NCBI GenBank assembly: GCA_951802195.1
Contig: OX637627.1
Span: forward strand, 1,116,001-1,180,000
Source: Tausonia pullulans
Lineage: Eukaryota; Basidiomycota; Tremellomycetes; Cystofilobasidiales; Mrakiaceae
Direction: 5' to 3'
Length of the DNA stretch: 64,000 nucleotides
Shown one piece after another: positions 21,357 to 32,898 of the stretch (its first letter is position 1; each line of letters starts with the position of its first letter). The translations under genes and the position numbers were made by a program. A model generated the notes under the pieces. That model was not told where the DNA came from, ran no database searches, and saw only the letters and a list, made by a program, of their open reading frames with translations.

Positions 21357-22834
21357 ATGGTCAGCCTCATCCATTCATCCCGCCATCCCTCCCTCTATCC
21401 CACATCCTTTCCCCCGCTCTTCCTACTGTTCATCCAGGCATCGAGCCCTTCGGCTCTGTGCCTCCGCGCTCTGCTCACTCTTATCCTCTCGTCCTTTTGT
21501 GTTCACCGGCTTATGTCTTTCCCTCTCCTCAGGACGACCGCTCCCCTCTTCCTCTCCAGGACAGCCGTCCTTCTCCTCCTCCTCGCTCATCGCGTGAGCC
21601 CGACTCGAGGAGGTCTCGGAGCCCGGCGGCATACACCCGGCCTAGGTGCGTCGTTTCTTCTCGCGCGACTCCGCTTGTACGCGTCGCAACTCCCTCTGAT
21701 CTTCCTCCAACCCGCCATTCACGCAGGAGCGCCGTCCCGGGACCGGTTCACAAGCCTGAGAATGCACCCGACGTGAGCATCGGCGTCGCGCGCGGAGAAA
21801 CATCTCCCAACTGCTTGCTAAACTCCCCCTTCGCCCACATTAGAATCCTCCCAAGTCTGATGTCCTCGGTGTCTTTGGCCTCTCGGTCCGCACTCGCGAG
21901 AGGGACCTCGAGGAGGAGTTTGGCCGTTTCGGCCAGGTTGTCAAGGTCGTCATCGTCTATGACCAAAGGGTACGTGTCACTGCCTCGGCTCGATCCAGTA
22001 CGTTCTTTCTCATCCGTGCGGCTGACGTCCTGCTCCTCTCACCCAGTCCGAGCGCTCCCGTGGCTTCGGCTTCGTCACCATGAGCACCCCCGAAGAGGCT
22101 CAGAAGTGCATCGACAACCTGAGCGGCATTGATCTCAACGGCCGCAAGATCCGCGTCGACTTCTCCGTCACGAAGCGCCCGCACCAGTCAACCCCCGGCG
22201 AGTACAGTGAGTGGACCGGCCGTTTGCTTCAGACCAAAACGATGGGCCTTACCTGATCGCTCTCATCCTTTTCCCGCAGTGGGCGTCAAGCGTCGCGAGT
22301 ACGACCAGCCTCCTCGCGACCGCTACGACGATCGCCGCTACGACTCGTACCGTGGTGGAGGAGCTCGCTACGACTCATACCGTGCTCCCAGCCGCGACGA
22401 CTATGGAAGGGACCGCGACCGCGACTACCGCGGAGGAGGACGCGATCGGGACCGTAACCGCGACCGCGACCGCGATGACTTCGGCCGCGACAGGGATTAC
22501 CGCGAGTGAGTGGCGGACTCGTCTAGGCGACATTGATGAGAGTCCTTCATCGCTAACGGGACGACTTCACATCCTCAGCGAGTACCGCTCCTCCAGGGAC
22601 AGGGACCACCGCGATCGGTCCCCCCCTTCCCGCCGCGACAGGTCTCCTTCGTGCGTTGTTTCTCCTCACTCTATGTGACACTCTGCTTCGCTGCTCGTCT
22701 GACGTTCTCGTCCTCCCTCCTTCCCTCCCAGCCCTCCTCGCCGCCGCCGCTCTTCCTCGAGGTCGCCTCCCCCTCGCCGGGAGCGCGACTACGACGACGT
22801 CCCCGCCGATGCCGCCCCTGCCATTAGGTGGTGA
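21357..22834 (+). CDS. TRA2-like RRM/RS splicing factor
   Basis: Nuclear RNA-binding protein resembling Transformer-2, which activates splice sites through purine-rich enhancers. The start ATG (21357, context accATGg) is followed at once by an intron (21360-21532). Splicing then gives MDDRSPLPLQDSRPSPPPRS with RSRSP, and HKPENAPDNPPKSDVLGVFG. The single RRM has RNP2-like LGVFGL and RNP1 SRGFGFVTM. After it comes SVTKRPHQSTPGEY, like the TRA2 linker, then a C-terminal arm of RYDSYR, RDRDYRGGG and RDRNRDRDRD repeats. It ends with RRRRSSSRSPPPRRERDY, DDVPADAAPAIRW. Six or seven introns. A general SR-like RRM protein is the main alternative. Confidence 0.85.
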
Positions 22835-25015
22835 ATTTTCTGTCCAATCAAGAGGAGGAATGTCAAACGCCTGGCGTGAAGCCTCGCAAAGTCGTTAAGA
22901 AGCGCCTCGCTCAAGTAGTTCAAGTCCCCCTTCGATGTATCCAAACCTCGTTTCGTGTCTTGTCAAGGCTTCCAACACCACGTAGCACATGAATCAAGAG
23001 CAAAGCGCAAGCAAATAATTCAAGGCGCACATGCACAAAAAGGGGCAAAGCAAGCCCTACCAAGTCTAACTCGGAAGAGTATGCAAGAGAGCGAAATTGG
23101 CCAGAAGGGAGCGCGCCACCTGTTCTGTCGGCCTGCTGACTGACTCTTTGTGAGCCAACCCGCATAGCAGTCTTCTGGCTCATTCGAATCAATGTCGAGT
23201 CGTCCTCTCTCTTTCGTGACTGAGCAAACGCTGAGGTTGTTACAACATCTCACACAACCTCTCCTTCCCCGTCGGTCCGTATTACCGAGCTTGACCAGCC
23301 ACAACCTTCCTCGATTGCCTTCCAATATAATTCGCAACCAAACAAATGAAGCTAGTATGGGAGTGCGAGAAAATGTCTGAACAAAGGAAGGGTCGAGGGA
23401 GCTTAAGCGGTCAAGCAGAGACTCGTGAGCGCGCGCTGATCAGACGAGGTAGATCGATCTTCTGGAAAGGCAGGCAGGGTGAGAGAAGTGAGCGAGCCGG
23501 TCTTTTCTTCGATCGAGGCCGCGAGTTGTCGTCAGGGTCAGCTGGCTCGGGGTGCTCCAAAAAGGGCCCATGGAGAGGCCGAATCTGTTTGTGAAAAGTC
23601 CTGAGGTCGGTCGCTTGACATATGTGGTTGCAAGCGCAGCCGGAATGACGGAGCGACATTCACGCATATCTCCCCGTCTCGAGAAAAACATCACCCCTCG
23701 TTTCTATTTGGCGCGAGCTGCACCCCGAGCTTGACACGACCTCAAGATGTATGTCCAGTGTGCACGAGACCAACAGAGAGTGGGGACCAAAGCCGCTTCA
23801 CTCTGTAAGAGATGCGAGCTGGCAGGACGCTTGGGAGCAGCTACTGAATTGTGGAGGGTGACTCGGGGAATATGCCGGGGCTGTAGCATTAATAAGAAAG
23901 CGAAATAATTAAAGATTTGCGTTCAAGGAGATGATGTAACAAGTGGGAGCAATCGGGCAGGTGTACCTCACGATGACGGCCGTGGGGCAGGTTAGTTGCT
24001 CAGACAGGGGGGTCGACTATGATATTGCTTGACGCCATAGAGATGAGGCTCTCATCCTTGCACGCCTACAAGTCTTCGTGGGCGAACCCCTCGACCTCGA
24101 AACGCTACGGCTACAGCCGAGCCTCCTCCAGTCGCCATCCGTCAACCCAGCTGATAGACGAGAGCCACCCGGTCCTGGCTGAGCAGATGATCGCCCACGA
24201 AGACATCGAGATATTCTTTGAGTCGGTACAGAGCCGGGTGCTTGAACCAGGCTCTCCAATGCCAGCGGATGCTTCTTGAGTATCCGTGGATTGAGGTTGA
24301 GGGAGAGAGGACAAGCGAAAGTGCGTTTTTCCGAGATGGCGCGCATGTCTGTCATCGCCTCGACCATATCACCAGTCAAATCTCAATGCCAGAAGTTCAC
24401 GTTGTACTGTACCACATTTTAGAGCTTATCAGGTGAGGGTCCCATTATGTGTTGAGGAAGTCGAAGACCCGCCATCGCTGTACTAATGAGGAGTCAAGCA
24501 ACCACCTATTTCGTCCGATGACTTCCTATCTCTTTTTCGATTCCTTCCCTCCTTGGATAATTTCCCCTCAAAAGATAGGGATGTGAGATCGTTCTGTACA
24601 GGCAAGAATGTGATTGCTGGAGAATGATGAATGATGAAGGGTTCCCTACTGCGGGCGAGGAGTCTCCGACGGCGAGATCTAGACAGGACGACTGCAGCGG
24701 TCTCGCCTCAGTGGCAACCGATCCATGGACGCGATAAGGCAAGCACCCTGTGGGATCCTGCTCAGGGGATGAGATGAACGGTTGACTAAGTGCTGCCCCT
24801 CGAGGATCTGGGCCAGAAGGAGCGCCCGTCGGAGGAGGCCGAGGACTCCTCACGCGGTGCTCTTCGCCTGGCCGAGGCTGCACGCATCGAGAGGGGGTTA
24901 GACCCCCCCACCCCTACATTCTCTCTTCAACTCCCACCACACTCTCCTTCACCCCATATCCGTCACTTCTTCACCCTCCCCTCCCCCCCCCCCCCTCGCT
25001 CCTTCCTGGCCCACG
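22835..25015. other. 2.2 kb region without a convincing gene
   Basis: The first few hundred bases are the TRA2-like 3' UTR; the last 150 bp, C-rich with a C13 run at 24983-24995, is the ARO8-like leader. Between them all open frames are short, several lack an ATG, and none shows a domain I know. The minus-strand stretch 24379-24017 is the most protein-like (CPLSLNLNPRILKKHP and ALESLVQAPGS) but stays unassigned. It could hold a decayed gene, a non-coding RNA or long regulatory DNA. Confidence 0.4.
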
Positions 25016-27900
25016 ATGGATTCTCACCAGAACTCGCTTCCAAACGCGACTGATCTCTCGCACCACCTGTCTGAACTCTCCAAGAACCGGCGGTTCTCGC
25101 CCCTTAAGAGTTTCTCCAAGTTCGTCCCTGCGGAGCCGCTGTGCCACATTGTGCCTCGAGTCACAGGCACTGACTACTCATGATTTCCTACAGGTACATG
25201 GTGCGCCGTTCTGGTCCGACTCCTTTCCGAATCGCGCCTAGGAGGATGATCGTCGCCCCAAGCTTGCGCCGATTGCTGACGAAGCGCCATCCCTCTCCTG
25301 ATCCTCCTCGTCAGTTCGACCCGGCCCAGCGCTCTCTCGCTGGCGGCCTCCCCAACCCTTCGTACTTCCCTTTCGAGGTGCGTTCAGCTCCTTGGGATGT
25401 TCGCGGCATGACGTGCGGCTCTCTTTGCCTTAGTTGGACCGGCCAGGCTGACGCTTCTGTCTCGCTTGCACATGACGTTTGTACCACGTGAACCCTTCTT
25501 TCGGCGCTCTCTTCGTGTCCTAGACTATCTCAGCCTCGACACTCTCGCCTTCGATTGTACGTGGCACTATACTTTCCTGAGGGTTCCGGTCCCGTTGTCG
25601 GGTTCACTCTGCTGACCTTATCTGCCGCCTTGCGCGCGCTTAGTATGCCCCCGCGGGTGTGAAGCCTAAGTCGACCAACTGGCTCTCCACCCTCTTCGGT
25701 AACTCGCTCCGCTTCATCGAGACGCCCAAGTACGCCAAGAGCCCCAACCAGCTCCAACTCGCGACGGGTCTTCAGTATGGCGCAGCGACGGGGTTCAAGG
25801 CGCTCCACGACTTCCTCGTTGAATGGACCAACGTCTGTCTGATATCTCCTCTCGGTCTTCTCCGCAACTGAGACGATACCGGCGATTCTGACTCATCTTT
25901 ATCGTGTCTTGATAGGCCCTCACTCCGCCCGCCTATGCCAACTGGGAGGTTCTACTTTGCGACGGTAGCACAGATGGGTTCCATAAGAGTGAGTGAGGGT
26001 CCTGCTTATTCCAATTATTCCGAAGACAACTCCCTGATTTCCTTCGCTCTGTTTTCAGTTGTCGAGCTCCTCTGCGAGAAAGGCGACGGTATCCTCGTCG
26101 AGGTACATCGGGCTGTGACAGTCGTCCTGAGCGAGTGCTGACATGTGCCACTTTCTCGCAGAGCTTCACCTACCCCTCCGCCCTCGAGACCGGATGGCCC
26201 ATGGGCGTTCTCCCCGTCATCGTCGAAATTGACGATTTTGGACTCGTCCCGGATGCGCTCGAGGAGGCCCTCGAGAACTGGGATGTCGAGGCTCGTGGAG
26301 GCATGAGGCGGTGCGTGGGCGCCTTCCTTGTTCCAAGCGTGGTTTGGGCTGATTTTCGTCTCTTTTGCGTAGCCCTCGAGTCCTCTACACCATCCCCATC
26401 GGACAAAACCCGACTGGATCAACTCTTCCTGAGGAGCGCCGCGAGGCAATCTACAAGCTCGCCCACCGCTTCGACTTCATCATCGTCGAGGACGACCCGT
26501 ACCACTCGCTCAACTTTGGTCTCTACGGCCACCCGGCGCCCGGATCTGACATCGAGAATGACTTGTCGAAGTCTGAAGCCGACCGCAACGCCGCATTCCT
26601 CAAGGAGATCGGCAAGTCGTACCTTAAGCTCGACTACGAGGGGGTTCGTTCAGCTCGCCTGTTCTCTTTTCCTCGTTCGTGCTGACAGTATTTGATTCCA
26701 GCGTGTCATTCGCATCGACACCTTTTCCAAGACGATCGCTCCCGGCTGCCGTCTCGGCTGGCTGACGTCGAACCCGCTCTTCTCCGAGCGGCTCCTCCGA
26801 GCCTCGGAGACGTCGACCCAGCAGCCGTCGGGCCCCGTCCAGGTACTCGTCACCGAGCTTATTGTCAACACGTGGGGTATGGCCGGGTGGATTCGCTGGC
26901 TCCGTGGTCTTCGTGGAGAGTACGGTCGGCGTCGTGGTGCGTGGTGGCACTCTCCTTCATCCGTCTTGGAACGAGACTGATCATCTTCCACTTATCAGAC
27001 TGGATGGTCTCCGAGCTCATCAAGGGCTTCGATATCGACGTCTCCGCTAACTCGAACTCACTCGTCGCAACTGGTGATACCGCTCCTCTTCGGCTCGAGG
27101 CCTACCTGAAGACTTCCGAGGAGACCACCTGGAACGAGAAGGCTGCCGTCTACGGCCACAACGCCAAGGGCAAGAAGATCCTGTCGTTCCTTCCGCCAAC
27201 GGCTGGGTGAGTCTCGCTCGTGCCCAGAGAGGGGAGGGGGGTGGTGAGCGGGTTTGCTGATCATGATTCGCCGGTCTCTCAGAATGTTTGTCTGGGTGCG
27301 CATTGATCGTTCGCAAACGCAACGGTAGTGTGCAACAACTTACTAACGGAATCTATCCACGCAGGTGACTATCCATCTCGATGCGTACAAATCGCTTGAA
27401 GGCATGGACATCTCGTCCCCCGCATACAAGCAGGAGGCCAAGCAGATCATGGCTCGGTATGTCCATTTACGCTTTCTTTTTGCAACGTATAATGTCCTTT
27501 CTGATGAGAGGGCTCGTTCAACAGACTCTGGACCGAGCTCGCTGAGAACAAGGTGCGTGCGACGGTCTCCTTCATCCCTCCCAAGCTCACTTCTGATCAC
27601 CACGATGCCTTCCTCCCACACTTGCCAACATTACAACAGGTTTTGGTAGCTCCTGGTTGGATGTTTGCTGGTGATGGTCTTCGTTCTGGAGCGCCCGACG
27701 AGGACGCTTTCCGGTCCTCGACGACCTCCGCTTTCATCTCTGAGGTCCAGGACGACCAAATCATCCCCGGTCAGCTCATCGCCGGCGAGGATGAGCGGTC
27801 GCTTGCTTTCTTCAGGCTGGCGTTCGCCACTCTCGAGGAGAAGCCTCTCCGTGAGACGATGAAGGACTTCGCAGCGGTGGTGAAGGCGTTCTTCGCCTGA
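25016..27900 (+). CDS. aromatic amino acid aminotransferase (ARO8/ARO9, class I PLP)
   Basis: PLP-dependent transaminase acting on aromatic amino acids and related substrates such as 2-aminoadipate or kynurenine, probably cytosolic. The start exon reads MDSHQNSLPNATDLSHHLSE. Splicing after TCCAA at the gttcgt donor gives SKYMVRRSGPTPFRIA. Later exons read PNQLQLATGLQYGAATGFKA, NWEVLLCDGSTDGFHKVVEL and SFTYPSALETGWPMGVLPV. RVLYTIPIGQNPTGSTLPEE carries the substrate/PLP-binding Asn-Pro. IIVEDDPYHSLNFG has the PLP-ring Asp and Tyr. IRIDTFSKTIAPGCRLGWLT has the Schiff-base Lys. The C-terminal GQLIAGEDERSLAFFRLAFA matches the family. About twelve introns. The exact substrate cannot be fixed from sequence. 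Confidence 0.92.
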
Positions 27901-28744
27901 TTTCGACATCGCTTCGTTTTGTTTAGTTTTCTTCTTTGGACCAATAAATGTGAACCGTATTGTGAAGAATTTGCGAGCCATGCTGGGGTGTTCCACATAT
28001 ATATTATTACACGGCAAGATGGACGGACCTTCAGAGGCTGGTGTGATCATAAGAGGAGGCGAGAGCAGACTGATGTGCCATTCAGCGCGCGTTTTCCGCC
28101 TCTTTCATGACCCATCCCCTTTTCGTCCTTGCTGTTTCTTCGTCAACGACAGATTGCTTAAGCTCAATCCAGTAAGGTTTCACTCTGGTAGGTTCCAAGC
28201 AACCGCCGACTACACCCATTGTAGATTTAGACGGTGCCTCACGGTGGCGACCGTCCTGACGCAGTCGCTCATTTTCTCAATTCAGCCAATCCTCTGACCC
28301 TTTGCGTTTCTCTCACCGACACCCTCAACCTCCTCGCTCAAGCCCTAACCGCTCCGTTTCGCTGCCCTGCCCTGCCATCGCCATCGCCCATCGCCCATCG
28401 CCAGGCCAGGCAAGCTCAATTGGAACCTCAGTCAAGTCCAAGTTAGGCGCAGCATCCACAGGTATGCGCCTGAGACTGTGAACCAGAAGAGGTCGGAACG
28501 GTTTGATTTCATTTTTGGGAGCTCTTCGCTAATAAAGGAAGAAGAGGAAAGGTCGTTGTCGTGACGGGGGGAAGGAAACAATGAAAGAGAGGGAGACCGA
28601 ATGAGGCGTGAGGGTGGGTCGTCGGGAGGACGGAAGGGTGAGGACATGAGGGAGGGAAGAAGGCGAGCCAACGTCGGTCGTTTAGCTGAGGGAGGAATAT
28701 TCGTCAGTACATATATATAGAGAAGGGAGACAGTAAAGGACTAC
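27901..28744. other. intergenic region, convergent ARO8-like and CNB1 genes
   Basis: 844 bp of 3' flanks. It contains an AATAAA-like polyadenylation hint (caataaatg, about 27943) and a short imperfect repeat of CATCGCC (28376-28401). No supported gene. Confidence 0.4.
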
Positions 28745-30054
28745 TCACAAAAGATCTTCTATCGTCATCTGCTTCATGAGCTGTTAGGGGAAAGAGATAT
28801 ATGTCAGCAATTCGGAGGCGGCTATTCGCCAGGGGACGCGGACGAACGTCCTATAGCGTGATAAAACCAAATGGCGTCAGTTACAAGGTCTGAAGCTTTC
28901 AGAGAGGATACGAGAGACCCACGGTGTTTGCCACCATGCCAGTAAATTCCTCAAAGTTGATCTTGCCGTCTCTGCAGGTGGAGGTGGAAATCAGCACTTA
29001 AAAAAGACAAGGAGAGGAGTAAAAGAACGCACCCGTCTTTGTCGGCTTCCATGATCGTCTTGTCGACAATCTGCTGCAGCTGCTGGTCCTGCAGTGGTAA
29101 ACAAAGGTCAGCCAAGAACGAGAGGGACCCTCGAGGACACCCACCTTCAGATTAGATCCGACCATCATTTTGAGAACTAGGAAGAGCTCTCCGTTCGAGA
29201 TGAACCCATCACGGTCCATGTCGTAAACCTTGAACGCGACTGTCGTTCGGGGTGCTGGACATCAATGGCTTGTCGCAGCGCGCGACTTGGATTGACTGAC
29301 ATCGGAGCTTCTCTTCCCGTGCTCCCTTGCTGCTGAAAGCTGAGAGACCGCCGACAAACTCCTGAAAGTCGACAGTTCCTCCTCCACTGCGGAAACACCG
29401 TGACGAGAAACGGCCAGTCAGCTCTTGAGCGCGCAAGGCAGGGATCGATGGACCAGAGCCGGGGCCGGCTGGGAAGTGTCAACCCTCCTCGCAAACCAGC
29501 GAGGGAACAGGACCAACTAGCTCGACCGACCGTTCATACGAGCTGGTCTCTTCTAGCTCACTGGGACCAGAGCACGCGAGCCCGGGCAGGACAAGACGAG
29601 CCAGGGCTCGTGCGCGGTGCATCTGAGAAAGACGCGAAGACCAGAACACGATACTCACTCCTCGTCAAAGATAGCAATCATTCGACTCGCTAGCGGGTTG
29701 TTGGCGATTTGCGGGATCTGGAGGAACTCCTCCTTGTCAATGGAGCCTGAGCCGTCGCGATCGAGCTTCATGAAACGCTTCTTGAGACGCTGGAGCTCCG
29801 GAGCGGAAACTAGAGAAGGCGCAGGTCAGAGTCAGCGCAGCAGGTCCTCAAGGTCCAGATCCTACTCACAGTTAGAAGACCGCTCCATCTCTGATGGGAG
29901 CCAATGACAGTAGCGAGGGAGTGCGTCGGGGCGGGAGAAGCGCGCGGGGTCAGGGCAGGCTGTCTGGTTGGGTCGACGCTGACCTCCCGGTACAGCGTCC
30001 AAGAACTCAGGACTCACCGGAGAAGGCCTGATTGACGGATCCTGCTTGTCCCAT
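28745..30054 (-). CDS. CNB1: calcineurin regulatory subunit B
   Basis: Calcium-binding regulatory subunit of the Ser/Thr phosphatase calcineurin, used in stress, cation and morphogenesis signalling. The start MGQAGSVNQ has Gly2 and Ser6, a fitting N-myristoylation signal. Four EF-hands follow: [28 protein letters not shown] (split by an intron of about 250 nt), [15 protein letters not shown] and [14 protein letters not shown]. Between them lie [18 protein letters not shown] and [20 protein letters not shown], as in other CNB proteins. The C-terminus reads [10 protein letters not shown]. About eight small exons. Length and order are standard, and all loops keep their acidic ligands. It is divergent from MSS1 with 215 bp between starts. 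Confidence 0.95.
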
Positions 30055-30269
30055 GTTGAGCGATACTGAGAGTGAAGGTGGTTGGTGGTTGTAGGTCAGC
30101 AGGCAGGTGATCCCGAAGACACGACGACAGTCCAGCCGTCGCGCCTCTGACACCGCCCCCTTCGCGACCGGGATCATGATCGTCGTCAAGGATAGGCAAG
30201 AAGCTCCGTCTCGGCTCGTTCGACCGAGCCCATCTCTTAGACATCAGCCAACCATCACACTCATAACTC
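30055..30269. promoter_or_regulatory. compact divergent promoter of CNB1 and MSS1
   Basis: Only 215 bp separates the two start codons, so 5' leaders and promoters must overlap or abut. No consensus element was recognised. Confidence 0.45.
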
Positions 30270-32474
30270 ATGCGAACGTCTTTCCTTCGCGCCCGCCTCC
30301 CCAGATCAGCACACGCTACCTGCTCGCCAGGTCCCCTCTTGGCAGGTGGAGCTGGCGTCGCTTTCCGGCCATCGTCGTCGTCGCTCAACGCTGGTCGCAC
30401 TCACATCAACATCTCCACCCCTCCCCGGCGCTTGATCAGCCGGAGGACTTTTGCATCTGAACTCGACCTTGAAGGCCCCCCCGAAGAAGACACTATATTT
30501 GCGCTCTCGACGCCCCCAGGCAAGGCCGGCGTCGGCGTCATCCGGATCTCGGGCGACGCCGTCGAGCGCGTCTGGGACGCGATGGTTTTCCGTACAACCG
30601 AGCCCTCCGAAGACGCACCGAGCGAGCCACTCCCAAGGGCGAGAACGATGGTTTACAGGCAGTTTCGGGTTCCTCTCTGGGGGGCAGAAGATGCAGGTCA
30701 GGTGATTGACGAAGGTCTCGTCGTCTACTTCCCGGGTGAGCAGTTACCCTTCTGGAACCCCCATTTGCTAAACTCACGCGGGCTCTGGCATCTCGACAGC
30801 TCAAAGCTCCTTCACGTCCAAGCCTACGCTCGAGCTTCACAGTCACTCCTCGATCTCCGTCATCGCCAAGCTGCTCTCGGCTCTCTCAAGTGTCAAAGGC
30901 TGCCGCCCCGCCGATCGAGGCGAGTTTACCCGACAGGCCTTCCTCGCGGGCCGGATGGATCTTACCGAGGTTGAAGGTCTGAAAGACCTCATTGATGCCG
31001 AGACGGACGGTCAGCGGAAGCTTGCGCGAAGCCAAGTCGGTGTAAGTCGCGAGTTTTTGTTGTGCCGTCGCCATCGCGACTCAGCCTGTCTGAAGGAATG
31101 ATGCGATTCCCAGGGCGTACTTCGAGAGCGATATGAACGTCTCCGTGAGGAGATCATTGGCGCCATGTCCATCGCAGAAGCTCTCATCGACTTCGGAGAG
31201 GACGACAATATTGGGGACGAGGTCCTCGAGGATGGTAAGTGTACGGGGTTGCTGCTGGATCTATCTCCTTACTGACTTGCTATCTCTAATCTAGCTCGTA
31301 AGAAGGTCATATCGCTGGCCAAAAAGATTCATGGTCACCTGAAGGACAATCGCGGCGAGATCATGCAGTCCGGAGTCAAGGTGGCGATCTTTGGCCCACC
31401 GAACGCTGGCAAGGTGCGTTCGCATGCTTTTCTACCTTGGTGATGAAAAATTACTGAAAAGGCCCATCTATGCTAGTCCTCACTCCTCAACCATCTCTCT
31501 CAGCGGGATGCAGCGATCGTCTCCTCTGTCCCCGGCACGACCCGCGATGTCGTCTCGGTCTCACTCGACCTTGCAGGCAACAAGGTCACCCTGAGCGACA
31601 CAGCCGGCCTTCGTGAGACGGACGACGACATCGAGAACATTGGGGTCGAACGAGCGGCTGAGGAGTGAGAAATCTTTCGTCAAAATGCAGACCGTCAGCT
31701 GACGTGCGACCGAACATTCCAGGATCGCCAACGCCGACATCTCCCTCCTCGTCCTCGCCCTTCCAACCTATCTCTACCCATGGGTGGACCCCAAGGCCTC
31801 TCTCTCCCTTATCCTTCCCCACATCACGAAGGATACCCTCATTCTCTTCAACCAGACCGACCTTGTCCCGCCGACGCATACCGAGTCCATCCAGGCGACC
31901 GCGACGAGGCTTGTTACCGAGATAGGGCTGCCGAGGGGCGTGAGGTGGGCGGCGGGAAGTGTGGCGACTGGAGAGGGGCTCACAGAATTCTTGGATGAGA
32001 CGCTTGTAAGGGCGGTGCAGTCCAAGTGAGTTGGGCGAATGGGCGCATGGGTCATGTCGCCAGCTGCTGACCGATTTGACGTTCTAGGGTCGGTTTATCC
32101 ACGGACGAGCCGCCCCTCATCATCAACGTTCGTCATCGACACCACCTCTCCGAAGCCCTGGACCGACTCCAATGGTTCCTCGGTCCGTGCCTCCCCATCT
32201 CTATCCGTCGTCGTCCCTCTCTTCCATGTTGAAACAACTCGCATCGCCCCAGACCAACCCAGCGACAACGTCGTCCTCGCCACCGAGGCCCTCCGAGAAG
32301 CCGCCCAGGAGATCGCGAAGGTCTCCGGGACCGAGATTGGCGTCGAGGATGTCCTCGATCGGCTGTTTGGCGATTTCTGTATCGGTGAGGATCGCTGGCT
32401 CGCTTGCCTGCGCGGGTACTGCGGTTGGACTAACCTCGGTCCGGGTTCCTCTCTTTCTGTCTGCAGGGAAATGA
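30270..32474 (+). CDS. MSS1: mitochondrial tRNA modification GTPase (MnmE/TrmE/GTPBP3)
   Basis: GTPase that with Mto1/GidA installs a 5-methylaminomethyl-type group on the wobble uridine of mitochondrial tRNAs. It starts [18 protein letters not shown], an Arg/Ser-rich probable mitochondrial presequence. The TrmE N-domain follows: [20 protein letters not shown] and [20 protein letters not shown], then [20 protein letters not shown] and [20 protein letters not shown]. The G domain has [20 protein letters not shown] (P-loop), [10 protein letters not shown] (G2), DTAGLRE (G3) and LFNQTDL (G4-like NQTD). The helical C-terminus ends [13 protein letters not shown]. The CIGK end, made by the last splice G|GGAAATGA, is diagnostic of MnmE, whose Cys is essential. 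About eight introns. Confidence 0.94.
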
Positions 32475-32898
32475 GCCGTCGATGATGGAGCTCAAAACTT
32501 TCACCCACGGAGGGATCACCAAGTCTCTGGACGGGAGGGCGCTTGTTGGCCTCCTCCCCCCCCCTTACTCTCCCTTCTATTTTCACCCTCGAATTAGGGA
32601 AGAAACCAGCCTTCTCGTTGCTCACGGAGGAACGGAAGCAAGCGGAAAAAGAATCATATCATGATCGTCAAGCTCAAAGTGCAGGATTATGTGTTAGAAA
32701 CTCCACGACGAAGAAACAAGGAGGATGATTTATGAGAAGTGGATGAGGAGATAGCGTGCTACAGTGATGGAAAGAGATTGAAGAGGGGCATAAAAAGAAC
32801 CCATGCAAGGAAGAGAGCGACAGAAGACGTAAAGGAGCAAGCGAAAGCGAAAAGAGGGACAGCGCGCAAAACAAACAAACAAACGGCCCAGTTGAAAA
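32475..32898. other. intergenic region, convergent MSS1 and PNUTS-like genes
   Basis: 424 bp holding both 3' UTRs, with a C9 run near 32560 and a short AAAC repeat at 32868-32884 just past the PNUTS-like stop. No gene supported. Confidence 0.45.

Noticed and set aside
21233-22132. 299-codon frame over the TRA2-like 5' region
   Set aside because: It reads through introns. Only the segment DDRSPLPLQDSRPSPPPRSS is a real exon of the TRA2-like gene.
24017-24379. Possible minus-strand coding exon (CPLSLNLNPRILKKHP)
   Set aside because: No supporting start, splice chain or recognised family; kept only as a note within the gene-free interval.
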